A stretch of 35,085 nucleotides of DNA from Colivivens sp963626085 (GTDB taxonomy: Bacteria > Bacteroidota > Bacteroidia > Bacteroidales > Bacteroidaceae): contig CAVFVJ010000020.1 of NCBI GenBank assembly GCA_963626085.1, positions 1 to 35,085 of the forward strand, read 5' to 3'. Shown piece by piece: positions 24,785-33,988 of this stretch. Within the stretch, counting starts at the first letter, position 1, and each line of letters starts with the position of its first letter. Both the position numbers and the translations under genes were made by a program. Below the pieces are notes generated by a model that worked only from the letters and a program-made list of their open reading frames with translations, had not been told where the DNA came from and searched no databases.

Positions 24785-25447
24785 TTACTCCTCTTTGTCT
24801 TTTTTTTCTTCTGTGAGAGTTCCGAGATAATGGTTCAGACTCTTGTGGTAGAACAGAATAAGCGCAATGACACCGCAACTGATGCAGGCATCGGCAAAAT
24901 TGAATACAGGACTGAAAAAGACACAGTGCTCGTATGCATCTGGAAGAATTGGAATGTCGTTCAGCCAAGTCCAGCCCGGCATGTCCCATTCTATAAGAGG
25001 GAAATAGAACATGTCGACTACTTTTCCTGTGAGAAATTGACTGTAGCCTTCGCCCCACGGAACAGTGTGGGCGACTGTATAGTGCGTTGATTCTGTGAAA
25101 ATCTCTCCATAGAATAGACAGTCGATAACGTTGCCGATAGCTCCAGCGGCAATCAGTGCCAGACACACCATTAGACCCGTCTTGATGTGTCTGGTTGTCA
25201 ACTTGTAGACGTACCACACAATCACACTTATTGCCACTATCCGGAAGAGGGTGAGCAGAACCTTGCTTCCCAAACTGATTCCGAAAGCCATTCCGTTATT
25301 CTCGACAAATGCAATGTGAAACCAGCTTGTTATAGGTATGTGCTCTCCAAGTGTCATGTTGGTTTTCACCTCGACCTTGATTACTTGGTCAATGATGAGA
25401 ACCAACACTATTATTGCAGTGACGAGGATTGCTTGTCTTCTGTTCAC
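24785..25447 (-). CDS. lspA: lipoprotein signal peptidase II
   Basis: A 220-aa inner-membrane aspartic protease that removes signal peptides from lipidated prolipoproteins. There are four membrane segments, beginning with AILVTAIIVLVLIIDQVIK (about 5-23). ENNGMAFGI, the catalytic Asp in GAIGNVIDCLFYG (near 109) and the second Asp in VFNFADACIS (near 187) are present. An insertion of about 45 residues between the two Asp motifs makes it longer than E. coli LspA (164 aa), as is common in Bacteroidota. The start is GTG, whose last two bases lie in the ileS stop (GTGA overlap). No ATG is available further in. Substrates include the many lipoproteins encoded in this window. Confidence 0.95.
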   Translation of the reverse strand: MNRRQAILVTAIIVLVLIIDQVIKVEVKTNMTLGEHIPITSWFHIAFVENNGMAFGISLGSKVLLTLFRIVAISVIVWYVYKLTTRHIKTGLMVCLALIAAGAIGNVIDCLFYGEIFTESTHYTVAHTVPWGEGYSQFLTGKVVDMFYFPLIEWDMPGWTWLNDIPILPDAYEHCVFFSPVFNFADACISCGVIALILFYHKSLNHYLGTLTEEKKDKEE

Positions 25448-28400
25448 GCCTTGACAATTTTGATGTTTGCCTTGAAGTCTCCGAGGTCGTATAGTTCACC
25501 GTCGTTGTCAGCGATAACGATGCTGTTTGCGAGTACTTGGTTTGCTATGTTGGACTTGAACTTGTCGAGTACAGCCTTTACCTCTGGGCAGTCGGATATG
25601 AGTACATTGATACGGTCTGTGATATCCAGTCCTGTGGATTTGCGGAGGTTCTGTATTTGTTTGATGAGTTTACGCTCGTTGCCCTCGACCTTGAGCTCCG
25701 GAGTGACGGTTATGTCGAGTGCCACAGTCATAGTACCTTCGTTTGCTACGCTCCATCCTGGGATGTCTTGTGACATGATGTCGACATCGGTAAGTTCTAC
25801 AACTGCTTCCTGACCATCTGCCAGCAGCGTCACTTGTCCTTTACTTTCCAACTCGCCAATCTGTTCCTGAGACATGTTTGCAACAGCGTTGCTGACCGCC
25901 TTCATCATCTTGCCGAATTTCTTTCCCATCACTCTGAAGTTACACTTTACGTTCTTCTCTAGAATAGATCCGTCCATCAATTCCAGCTCTTTCACGTTGA
26001 CCTCCTTGGTTATGATGGAAGCCATGCGGTTGATTCTGGCGCTGAGCACGGGGTCTGTGTCTGGTATGGCAAGTGCGTGGAGTGCTTGTATTACAGGTAT
26101 TTTTACCTTCTTGCGTATGGAGAGTCCCATGGAGGTGACATCCATTGCTGCCTGCATTGCCTCGTTCAGCTCATAGTCAATCTGTTCTTCTTTACATGAG
26201 GGGAACAATGCCAAGTGAACACTGTGTGGCTTTTCCTTGCCAGTCGCTTCATTAAGGTCACGGTATAGCTGGTCTGCATAGAACGGAGCTATCGGTGCTA
26301 TGAGTTTACTGAGAGTGTTCAGACAGATGTAGAGAGTCTGATATGCAGATAACTTGTCTGCGTCCATCTCTCCAGCCCAGAAACGCGGCTTGTTGAGACG
26401 TATGTACCAGTTGGACAAGTAGTCGATGACAAATTTCTGTATAAGTCGTCCTGCTGGTGTCGGGTCATAGTCATCGAGGTATTCCTGTACGTTCTTAACC
26501 AGTGCGTTGAGTTCAGACAAGAGCCAACGGTCGAAGTCTGGTCTGTCCTTGTATTCGATGTCGTCTTCTTTATAACTGAACCCATCCACGTTGGCGTACA
26601 TCGTGAAGAACGAATAAGCTTGTTGCAACTTTATAAAGAACGAACTTGTCACTTCCTTCACTCCATCTGGGTCAAACGACAAGTTGTCCCATGGGGATGA
26701 GTTAGTGATCATGTACCAGCGTACGGCATCAGCTCCGTACTGTGCGATGCAATCGAACGGATTGATGACGTTGCCGAGACGTTTAGACATCTTGACGCCG
26801 TTCTTGTCGAGTACGAGACCATTGGATACTACGGTCTTGAATGCAACGGAGTCGAATACCATGGTTGCTATTGCGTGTAGTGTGAAGAACCATCCACGTG
26901 TCTGGTCTACACCTTCAGCAATAAAGTTTGCAGGGAAAGCTGTGTTATTGTCAATCAGTTCTTTGTTCTCGAACGGATAATGTATCTGTGCGTAAGGCAT
27001 TGAACCGGAGTCGAACCATACATCGATGAGGTCGAGCTCGCGTACTAGTACCGTCCCCTTGTCGCTCACCAGTTTGATGTCATCCACGTATGGACGGTGG
27101 AGATCAATCTTGTCGTAGTTCTCCTGTGACATGTCTCCCGGTATGAATCCTTTGTCTTTGAGAGGGTTGCTCTCCATTACTCCAGCTGCGACAGCTTTTT
27201 CTATCTCATTGTACAACTCCTCAACGCTGCCTATGCAAATTTCCTCGCGAGTGTCACGGTTACGCCAAATAGGCAGAGGCGTTCCCCAGTAACGTGACCG
27301 TGAGAGATTCCAGTCGTTGAGGTTCTCCAACCACTTGCCGAAGCGTCCTGTACCGGTCGATTCCGGTTTCCATTTGATAGTTTTGTTGAGTTCGTACATA
27401 CGGTCTTTCTTTGCAGTAGACCTAATGAACCATGAGTCGAGAGGGTAGTAGAGGATTGGTTTGTCCGTACGCCAACAGTGTGGGTAGTTGTGCGCAAACT
27501 TCTCAATCTTGAAAGCCGTTCCTTCCTCCTTCATTTCAAGTGCCATAACTACGTTCAGGTCCATGTCTTTGTTTGCCTGTTTCTCGTCGTATTTCCCGTC
27601 TTTGTTGTATTTGGGGTCGTAAGCGTTCTTTACGTAGTCGCCCGAATGCTTCCAGTATGCTTCGTTCACGTAGTTTTCCATGAACTCTCTGTTCATGTCT
27701 TCCTTAACGAAGTACTTGCCAGTGAAGTCCACCATCGGACGTGTGTCTCCAGCCTTGTCGATGATGAAGAGTGAAGGTATGCCCGCATCCTTCGCTACCT
27801 TGGCATCGTCTGCACCGAACGTAGGTGCGATGTGTACGATACCCGAACCGTCTTCAGTCGTCACGTAGTCTCCTGGAATTACACGGAAGGCATCAGCGGT
27901 CTTGTCTACAATCTTGTTGTCCTCAAGCGCACATGGCTTCACCCACGGCATGAGTTGCTGGTAGTGCAGTCCCACCAAGTCTGTTCCTTTTCCCTTCCAC
28001 AATACTTCTGGTTGTTTGTCCTCTTCTGTTTGGAAATAGTGTGACACTCGTTCTTGTGCCATGATATACACAGCTTCCTCACCGCTGTAAGGATTGTTTC
28101 CACGGATTGCCACGTAGTCGATTTTCGGTCCAACGCACAATGCGGTGTTGGATGGCAGAGTCCATGGTGTAGTGGTCCATGCGAGGAAATACAAGTTTAG
28201 TCCTTGTGGTAAGTCAAAGAGATTCTGCTCCCCTGTCATTTTGAATTGTGCGGTCACAGACGTGTCCTTCTCGTCACGGTAACATCCTGGTTGGTTGAGC
28301 TCGTGGCTTGACAGTCCTGTGCCAGCTGCAGGTGAGTATGGCTGTATGGTGTATCCCTTGTAGAGCAGTCCCTTGTCATACAGCCTTTTCAACAAATACC

Positions 28401-28881
28401 ATAGAGTTTCGATGTATTTGTTGTCGTATGTTATGTATGGGTGTTCAAGGTCAACCCAATAGCCCATCTTGTCTGTGAGTTCCGCCCATTCACTGGTGTA
28501 CATCATCACATTCTCACGACAAGCTTTGTTGTACTCGTCAACACTGATTTTCTTTCCGATGTCTTCCTTCGTTATTCCAAGACTCTTCTCTACGGACAGT
28601 TCCACGGGCAGTCCGTGTGTGTCCCATCCGGCTTTGCGTTTTACTTGGAATCCCTTCATAGTCTTGTAGCGCAGGAAGGTGTCCTTGATGGTCCTTCCCA
28701 TGACATGGTGTATTCCCGGATGTCCGTTGGCAGATGGCGGTCCCTCGTAGAAAATGAATGGAGGAAATCCTTTCCTTTCAGTTATACTTTTGTGGAAGAG
28801 GTCGTCCTCGTTCCATTCTTTCAGTACCTCTTCGTTAACCTGTGATAGGTTGAGTTTATTGCGCTCCTTGAATTCCGACAT
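25444..28881 (-). CDS. ileS: isoleucyl-tRNA synthetase (long type)
   Basis: A 1145-aa class I synthetase that charges tRNA-Ile. The HIGH-type motif is GHPGIHH (residues 53-59) in EGPPSANGHPGIHHVMGRT, followed by KRKAGWDTHGLPVE. The CP1 editing domain contains AWTTTPWTLPSNTALCVGP and PTFGADDAKVAKDAG. EGVDQTRGWFFTLHA, the KMSKS loop as GVKMSKRLGN (near 685) and the anticodon-binding C-terminal region follow. The length and the lack of E. coli-like zinc-finger ending fit the eukaryote-like (type 2) branch, which in other species tolerates mupirocin; that trait is inferred. It lies 2 bp after pyrI and overlaps lspA by 4 bp, so these genes are one transcript. Confidence 0.95.
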   Translation of the reverse strand: MSEFKERNKLNLSQVNEEVLKEWNEDDLFHKSITERKGFPPFIFYEGPPSANGHPGIHHVMGRTIKDTFLRYKTMKGFQVKRKAGWDTHGLPVELSVEKSLGITKEDIGKKISVDEYNKACRENVMMYTSEWAELTDKMGYWVDLEHPYITYDNKYIETLWYLLKRLYDKGLLYKGYTIQPYSPAAGTGLSSHELNQPGCYRDEKDTSVTAQFKMTGEQNLFDLPQGLNLYFLAWTTTPWTLPSNTALCVGPKIDYVAIRGNNPYSGEEAVYIMAQERVSHYFQTEEDKQPEVLWKGKGTDLVGLHYQQLMPWVKPCALEDNKIVDKTADAFRVIPGDYVTTEDGSGIVHIAPTFGADDAKVAKDAGIPSLFIIDKAGDTRPMVDFTGKYFVKEDMNREFMENYVNEAYWKHSGDYVKNAYDPKYNKDGKYDEKQANKDMDLNVVMALEMKEEGTAFKIEKFAHNYPHCWRTDKPILYYPLDSWFIRSTAKKDRMYELNKTIKWKPESTGTGRFGKWLENLNDWNLSRSRYWGTPLPIWRNRDTREEICIGSVEELYNEIEKAVAAGVMESNPLKDKGFIPGDMSQENYDKIDLHRPYVDDIKLVSDKGTVLVRELDLIDVWFDSGSMPYAQIHYPFENKELIDNNTAFPANFIAEGVDQTRGWFFTLHAIATMVFDSVAFKTVVSNGLVLDKNGVKMSKRLGNVINPFDCIAQYGADAVRWYMITNSSPWDNLSFDPDGVKEVTSSFFIKLQQAYSFFTMYANVDGFSYKEDDIEYKDRPDFDRWLLSELNALVKNVQEYLDDYDPTPAGRLIQKFVIDYLSNWYIRLNKPRFWAGEMDADKLSAYQTLYICLNTLSKLIAPIAPFYADQLYRDLNEATGKEKPHSVHLALFPSCKEEQIDYELNEAMQAAMDVTSMGLSIRKKVKIPVIQALHALAIPDTDPVLSARINRMASIITKEVNVKELELMDGSILEKNVKCNFRVMGKKFGKMMKAVSNAVANMSQEQIGELESKGQVTLLADGQEAVVELTDVDIMSQDIPGWSVANEGTMTVALDITVTPELKVEGNERKLIKQIQNLRKSTGLDITDRINVLISDCPEVKAVLDKFKSNIANQVLANSIVIADNDGELYDLGDFKANIKIVKA

Positions 28882-28883
28882 AT

Positions 28884-29339
28884 TTATTTAATCAGTTTTA
28901 TGTTTCCTAATTTCTGTGTTTTGTTGCAATAGTGGCATCTCACTATTCCCTTGTCCTCATAGACCCTAAAGAGGGTTTTCATAGGCTCGTTGTTGGTTAT
29001 GCACACTGGGTTGGCACACTTGACGATGTCAGTGAGTGTGTCTGGAAGTGTTATGTTGCGTTTTTCCACTACTTCATAGTCTCGAATGACTGTCAGTCGC
29101 ATGTTGGGACACACGATGGCCAAACGACTTAGCTCCTCATCGCAGAAGAACTTGCCAGACACCTTTATGAGTCCCTTCCTTCCCATCTTGTTGCTTTCGA
29201 AGTTGTTCCCTATGGTCACTCTCTCTTCGCACTTCTCGAGTTCGAGCAGTCTTACGATAGTGAACAGTTTGTCTGTCGGTATATGGTCGATGACAGAGCC
29301 GTTTTGCAGTGCGGCTACGAGTAAGTCTTTATTTTTCAT
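28884..29339 (-). CDS. pyrI: aspartate carbamoyltransferase regulatory chain
   Basis: A 151-aa allosteric subunit that binds ATP and CTP and pairs with PyrB. The nucleotide-binding domain (VAALQNGSVIDHIPTDKLFTIVRLL...) ends in the KGLIKVSGKFF strand. The C-terminal zinc domain shows the four Cys, in KCANPVC and RCHYCNK. Length matches E. coli PyrI (153 aa). Its start overlaps the end of pyrB by 11 bp. The complete PyrB/PyrI pair implies a regulated enzyme of the class B type. Confidence 0.97.
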   Translation of the reverse strand: MKNKDLLVAALQNGSVIDHIPTDKLFTIVRLLELEKCEERVTIGNNFESNKMGRKGLIKVSGKFFCDEELSRLAIVCPNMRLTVIRDYEVVEKRNITLPDTLTDIVKCANPVCITNNEPMKTLFRVYEDKGIVRCHYCNKTQKLGNIKLIK

Positions 29340-30264
29340 TTCTAATCTGGTCTAAGGTTATTCCTAATACATCGCATATGAGTGCTTCGCGAGCATAAAG
29401 TCCGTTTTGTGCTTGCTGGAAATAATAGGCGTGTGGCGACTCGTCGACATCATATTCAATCTCGTTTACACGTGGAAGTGGATGAAGTATCTTCATGTTG
29501 TCCTTGCACTTGCCCAGCATGTCTGCACGCAGGATGTATGCGTCCTTCACCCTCTCGTATTCCATGAGGTCGGTGAAACGTTCTTTCTGCACTCTTGTCA
29601 TGTAGAGAATGTCGGCATCGGCAATCGTCTCCTCAGTGAAATCCTGCTGTTCTACGAACTTGATGCCTTCCTTTCTGCAAAATTCTTTGTACTCTTCAGG
29701 CATTTCCAGCTCCTTAGGTGCAATGAAATGGAATGTGGGGTTGTATGGACGCATTGACATGAGCAGTGAGTGTACGGTCCTGCCGTACTTCAAGTCACCC
29801 ACAAGATAAATCGTCAGATTCTCCAGCGTTCCTTGAGTTTTGTAAATGCTGTACATGTCGAGCATCGTTTGCGACGGGTGTAGGTTGCTTCCGTCTCCAG
29901 CGTTGATGATAGGAATGTTGGTTACCTCACTGGCATAGAGTGCTGCCCCCTCCAGTCGGTGGCGCATTACTATGACATCAGCGTAGTTACTTACCATCTT
30001 TATAGTGTCTTTCAGAGTCTCTCCCTTTGATGAGCTTGTAGCCTTAGGGTCGCTGAACCCGATGACCCTTGCTCCCAACCTGTTGGCTGCTGTCTCAAAT
30101 GAAAGGCGTGTACGTGTTGACGGTTCGAAGAACAGTGTTGCCACGACTTTGCCGGTGAGCAGTGTGCGGTTTGGCTGCTTCTCAAATTCCGATGCCATGT
30201 CGAGAAGGTACTGTATCTTTTCTTTTGAATAGTCCGCTATCGATACTATGCTTCTGTTTTCCAT
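29329..30264 (-). CDS. pyrB: aspartate carbamoyltransferase catalytic chain
   Basis: A 311-aa enzyme joining carbamoyl phosphate and aspartate, the first committed step of pyrimidine synthesis. The carbamoyl-phosphate loop FFEPSTRTRLSFETA (about 45-59), DPKATSSSKGETLKDT, VMRHRLEGAA, INAGDGSNLHPSQTMLDM and the aspartate-binding HPLPRVNEI are all present. Length equals the E. coli chain. ATG 30264 lies about 26 bp after a -7 box, so the leader is too short for UTP-sensing attenuation of the E. coli type. It leads the pyrB-pyrI-ileS-lspA-DUF4296-yraN run. Confidence 0.97.
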   Translation of the reverse strand: MENRSIVSIADYSKEKIQYLLDMASEFEKQPNRTLLTGKVVATLFFEPSTRTRLSFETAANRLGARVIGFSDPKATSSSKGETLKDTIKMVSNYADVIVMRHRLEGAALYASEVTNIPIINAGDGSNLHPSQTMLDMYSIYKTQGTLENLTIYLVGDLKYGRTVHSLLMSMRPYNPTFHFIAPKELEMPEEYKEFCRKEGIKFVEQQDFTEETIADADILYMTRVQKERFTDLMEYERVKDAYILRADMLGKCKDNMKILHPLPRVNEIEYDVDESPHAYYFQQAQNGLYAREALICDVLGITLDQIRNEK

Positions 30265-30289
30265 CTCTTTTGTGCGTTGTTAAAACCGT

Positions 30290-30298
30290 GCAAAGATA
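30290..30298 (-). promoter_or_regulatory. -7 element of pyrB
   Basis: Read leftward this is TATCTTTGC (TAnnTTTGC), ending 25 bp before ATG 30264. No clear -33 TTG is seen. Confidence 0.65.
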
Positions 30299-30671
30299 GG
30301 GAAAAAACATGAGCCGTTGATGCCTGCCTGTTGATTTCTTTGGAATCTGTGGTTATTTTTGTGCGAAAGCGATGTGTTTGCTCACTTGCGGCACTAGTCG
30401 TCTGTATTGCGGTGATGCCCTCTCGGAGACTCTGAGGTGGTAATGCCAGAAAGACGAGAAATATTGCGTATATGCATTCCAGAGATATGGAAAAAAGACC
30501 ATTCACTATAAAATCACATGGACTTCAGCTACTTTTGTCGTTTCTTGTGTTGTGAGTTCTCTGAATTGTTGTACCTTTGTGGGTTGGAATGGGTATCGTG
30601 CGGCATGCCGCGCACTTGCGCCTTATTGGCGAGACTGCCAGTTATGAAACGAAGATAAAAACAGAATAGAT
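30299..30671 (+). other. pyrB-pheT divergent intergenic region with two leader hairpins
   Basis: This stretch holds no convincing gene. An 86-aa frame on the minus strand (30246-30506) runs through the pyrB promoter and start and is rejected. The right part is the pheT promoter and an about 85-nt leader. The leader holds GTGCG (30598-30602) pairing with CGCAC (30611-30615), enclosing the 10-bp palindrome CGGCATGCCG (30601-30610), and then CGCC-TTATT-GGCG (30619-30631). In 30299-30545 I see no other structure. Confidence 0.5.
30550..30579 (+). promoter_or_regulatory. promoter of pheT
   Basis: TTG at 30550-30552 and TACCTTTG at 30572-30579 are 19 bp apart. The start codon follows about 90 bp later, leaving a structured leader. 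Confidence 0.65.
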
Positions 30672-33176
30672 ATGAACGTTAGCTACAAATGGCTGAAGGA
30701 ATATGTCGACTTCGACATGTCTCCCGACGAAGTGTCAAAGGCTCTCACGAGCATTGGTTTGGAGGTGGAAAGCTTGGAGGAAGTACAGTCTATAAAAGGC
30801 GGACTTGCAGGACTTGTGGTGGCACAGGTTCTTTCTTGTGAACCTCATCCTAACAGTGATCACATGCACGTGTGTTCCGTTGATTTGGGTAACGGTAGAA
30901 CAGAACAGATTGTTTGTGGGGCTGCAAACTGCCGTCAGGGTCTGAAAACCATAGCTGCCACGCTCGGCACGAAACTGTATGATGGCGACAAGGAATTTGT
31001 CATCAAGAAGTCAAAATTACGCGGAGTGGAGTCTGACGGTATGCTCTGTGCTGAGGATGAGATTGGTATCGGAACGAGCCATGATGGTATAATCGAACTA
31101 CCTGATGATGCGGTGACAGGAACTCCTGCTGCACAATATTATGGGCTAGAAAGTGATTACGTAATAGGTATCGGAATCACACCGAACCACTCTGATGCAT
31201 GTAGCCATTGGGGCGTAGCCCGTGACCTTTACGCTTATCTTCGTCAGAATGGTTTCGTGACGAGTCTGCACCGTCCTAGTGTGGATGACTTCAAAGTGGA
31301 TTCTCACGATCTCCCAATAACAATTGAGGTAAACCAAAAGGATGCTTGTCCACGTTATGTGGCAGTGTCTGTCAAGGGGTGTGACGTGAAGGAGTCTCCC
31401 CAATGGCTCAAGGATAAACTGAACGTGATAGGTCTGCGCCCGATAAATAATATTGTAGACATCACCAATTACGTGATGATGGCTTACGGACAACCGCTGC
31501 ACTGCTTCGATGCAGACATGATAAAGGGCGGTAAGGTGGTAGTGAAGACTATGCCCGAGGGAACCCCGTTCGTTACTTTAGACGGGGTGGAACATAAACT
31601 GTCTGACCACGACCTCGCAATATGCAATGCAGAGGAACCAATGTGTATCGCCGGAGTCTTTGGTGGCAAGGGAAGCGGTACTTATGAGACAACTAAGGAT
31701 GTGCTCTTCGAATCGGCTTATTTCAATCCTACATGGATAAGAAAAAGTGCGCGTCGTCATGGGCTTCAGACGGATGCCAGTTACCGTTTTGAACGTGGCA
31801 TCAATCCAGATGGACAGGTGTACGCTGTGAAGATGGCTGCGATGATGGCCAAGGAACTGGCTGGTGGCGAGATTGCAATGGAGATTGTTGACGTGAAGAA
31901 CGATGGGCTGCCCAAGGATGCTACAGTGGAACTGGAATACAAATACCTTTGGGAACTTACAGGTAAGGTTATTCCTGTCGATACTGTCAAATCTATATGT
32001 GTTGACCTCGGAATGAAGGTGCTTGCAGAGAACAACGAGTCTGTCACCCTTCAAGTTCCTGCATATAGGGTCGATGTGACACGCCCATGTGATATAGTGG
32101 AGGAGGTGTTGCGCGTGTATGGGTACAATAATGTGGAAATACCGTCACAACTGAAGTCGTCGCTCACGGTAAAGGGTGACTTGGACAAGTCGTACAAACT
32201 ACAGAATCTTATCGGGGAGCAGCTGGTCGGGTTCGGCTTTAGTGAAATATTGAACAACTCGCTGACAAAGACATCCTACTATGATGGAATGGAGACTTAC
32301 AAGCCTCAGAACCTTGTGCGTCTCATCAATCCGTTGAGTGCAGATCTCGGTGTCATGCGCCAAACTCTCCTTTTCGGGGGGTTGGAGTGTATCATTCACA
32401 ATACAAATAGGCAAATGCCAGACCTCAGATTCTTCGAGTACGGAAATTGCTATTGTTATGATGTGTCAAAGAAGAGTCCGGAGACGGTGACCGTGAGCAA
32501 TGCGCAGACATCCAAGACTGTCCTTTCCGGTTATAGTGAGGATTTTCATCTTGGACTATGGCTGACAGGCAAACGGGTCAAGGACAGCTGGGCTCATGCC
32601 GATGAAGAGTCAAGCGTCTATGAACTGAAGGCTTATGTGCTGACCATACTTCGTCGTGTAGGTGTCCCGTTCGGTTCGCTTGTGTTTGCAGAGGAGTCCA
32701 ACGATGTGTGGGCGAAATCTACTAAAATAAGCCAAAAGGGTGGAAAGCCTATTGTGCAATACGGAGTGGTGAGCAGAAAACAAACCAAGAAACTGGATAT
32801 AGAAGCTCCAGTCTACTTTGCTGATTTCAACTGGAACAACATGATGAAACTGGTGAAGGGCAAGAACGTGACATACTATGACATTCCTAAGTTCCCTGCT
32901 GTAAGTCGTGACCTTGCACTGTTGATAGACAAGAAGGTCGAGTTTGCGGATATAGAGGCTGCTGCCTATGGGGCGGAGAGGAAACTCCTTCGTGAGGTGA
33001 AGCTCTTTGATGTGTATGAAGGAAAGAATCTTGAGGAGGGAAAGAAGTCCTATGCAGTCAACTTTACTCTCCAGAGCGATGAGAAAACACTGAATGACAA
33101 GGCTATTGAGGTCGTCATGAACAAGATTGAACAGGCTATTGTCAAGGCTACAGGTGCAGTGGTGCGCGGTAAGTGA
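30672..33176 (+). CDS. pheT: phenylalanyl-tRNA synthetase beta chain
   Basis: An 834-aa subunit of the alpha2-beta2 enzyme. In order it has an N-terminal EMAP-type tRNA-binding OB domain (about 40-150: LVVAQVLSCEPHPNSDHMHVCSVD and VCGAANCRQG) and the B3/B4 editing domain (VIGLRPINNIVDITNYVMM, GVFGGKGSGTYETT, SARRHGLQTDASYRFERG). The B5 domain, the core, and the C-terminal FDX-ACB anticodon domain (about 740-830: YYDIPKFPAVSRDLALLI) follow. Length is close to other bacterial PheT. pheS is not adjacent, so the alpha subunit is encoded elsewhere. It is followed on the same strand by yebC. Confidence 0.96.
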   Translation: MNVSYKWLKEYVDFDMSPDEVSKALTSIGLEVESLEEVQSIKGGLAGLVVAQVLSCEPHPNSDHMHVCSVDLGNGRTEQIVCGAANCRQGLKTIAATLGTKLYDGDKEFVIKKSKLRGVESDGMLCAEDEIGIGTSHDGIIELPDDAVTGTPAAQYYGLESDYVIGIGITPNHSDACSHWGVARDLYAYLRQNGFVTSLHRPSVDDFKVDSHDLPITIEVNQKDACPRYVAVSVKGCDVKESPQWLKDKLNVIGLRPINNIVDITNYVMMAYGQPLHCFDADMIKGGKVVVKTMPEGTPFVTLDGVEHKLSDHDLAICNAEEPMCIAGVFGGKGSGTYETTKDVLFESAYFNPTWIRKSARRHGLQTDASYRFERGINPDGQVYAVKMAAMMAKELAGGEIAMEIVDVKNDGLPKDATVELEYKYLWELTGKVIPVDTVKSICVDLGMKVLAENNESVTLQVPAYRVDVTRPCDIVEEVLRVYGYNNVEIPSQLKSSLTVKGDLDKSYKLQNLIGEQLVGFGFSEILNNSLTKTSYYDGMETYKPQNLVRLINPLSADLGVMRQTLLFGGLECIIHNTNRQMPDLRFFEYGNCYCYDVSKKSPETVTVSNAQTSKTVLSGYSEDFHLGLWLTGKRVKDSWAHADEESSVYELKAYVLTILRRVGVPFGSLVFAEESNDVWAKSTKISQKGGKPIVQYGVVSRKQTKKLDIEAPVYFADFNWNNMMKLVKGKNVTYYDIPKFPAVSRDLALLIDKKVEFADIEAAAYGAERKLLREVKLFDVYEGKNLEEGKKSYAVNFTLQSDEKTLNDKAIEVVMNKIEQAIVKATGAVVRGK

Positions 33177-33245
33177 GACGTGGCGGATATATTTAGAATA
33201 GAATAAGGTCAATATAAAGACAGAAACAGATAATAATAATAGATA

Positions 33246-33977
33246 ATGGGAAGAGCGTTTGAATTTAGAAAAGCCCGTAAATTGAAGAGATGGGGCAACA
33301 TGGCCAAAACATTCACACGTCTTGGCAAACAAATAGCAATAGCAGTAGCAGAGGGTGGTCCTGACCCAGACAATAATGCGCATTTGCGTGCGGTCATCGC
33401 CACTTGCCGTCATGAGAACATGCCGAAGGATAATATCGACCGCGCCATAAAGAATGCGATTGGAAAAGATAAGTCCGCATGGAAGACCATGACTTACGAG
33501 GGATATGGTCCTCACGGTGTGGCTGTGTTTGTGGATACACTTACCGATAACACAACACGTACTGTGGCAGACGTGCGCAGTGTGTTCAACAAGTTCAGTG
33601 GCACGCTCGGTACGATGGGGTCGCTTGCCTACCTCTTCGACCACTATGCTACCTTCTCGTTCAAGAAACCGGCAGGACTGGACATGGACGAACTGATACT
33701 CGACCTCATTGATAATGGGGTGAACGATGAGTATGATGAGGAAACAGATGAGGATAAGGAGGAGACTATTGTCACTATATATGGCGACCCGAAGAGTTTC
33801 GCTCAGATTCAGAAGTATCTTGAGGACAATAAGTACGAGATTACGTCTGCGGAATTCACTTATGTACCCAACGACTTGAAGGAGGTAACTGATGAGCAAC
33901 GCGAAACTATCGACAAGATGGTGGAGCGACTTGAGGAGTTCGATGATGTGCAGAACGTATACACTAACATGAAGTAA
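33246..33977 (+). CDS. yebC: YebC/PmpR (TACO1) family protein
   Basis: A 243-aa cytoplasmic protein. The family hallmarks are MGRAFEFRKARKLKRWGNMAKTFTRLGKQI, AEGGPDPDNNAHLRAVIATCRHENMPKDNIDRAIKNA, and YEGYGPHGVAVFVDTLTDNTTRTVADVR. Bacteria in this family were long annotated as DNA-binding regulators; more recent work on YebC and the mitochondrial TACO1 supports help to ribosomes at difficult (for example proline-rich) stretches. The acidic segment DEYDEETDEDKEE near residues 158-170 is an insertion-like loop. It sits between pheT and a lipoprotein gene 11 bp downstream, probably sharing a transcript with the latter. Confidence 0.93.
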   Translation: MGRAFEFRKARKLKRWGNMAKTFTRLGKQIAIAVAEGGPDPDNNAHLRAVIATCRHENMPKDNIDRAIKNAIGKDKSAWKTMTYEGYGPHGVAVFVDTLTDNTTRTVADVRSVFNKFSGTLGTMGSLAYLFDHYATFSFKKPAGLDMDELILDLIDNGVNDEYDEETDEDKEETIVTIYGDPKSFAQIQKYLEDNKYEITSAEFTYVPNDLKEVTDEQRETIDKMVERLEEFDDVQNVYTNMK

Positions 33978-33988
33978 TATATAATAAG

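Noticed and set aside
25187..25813. 208-aa plus-strand frame
   Set aside because: It is antisense across the ileS-lspA junction and has no recognisable features.
30246..30506. 86-aa minus-strand frame
   Set aside because: It overlaps the pyrB start and promoter in another frame and shows no family features.
32610..33899. 429-aa open frame on the minus strand
   Set aside because: It is antisense to pheT and yebC, both full-length with clear motifs. The frame is a by-product of their codon use.
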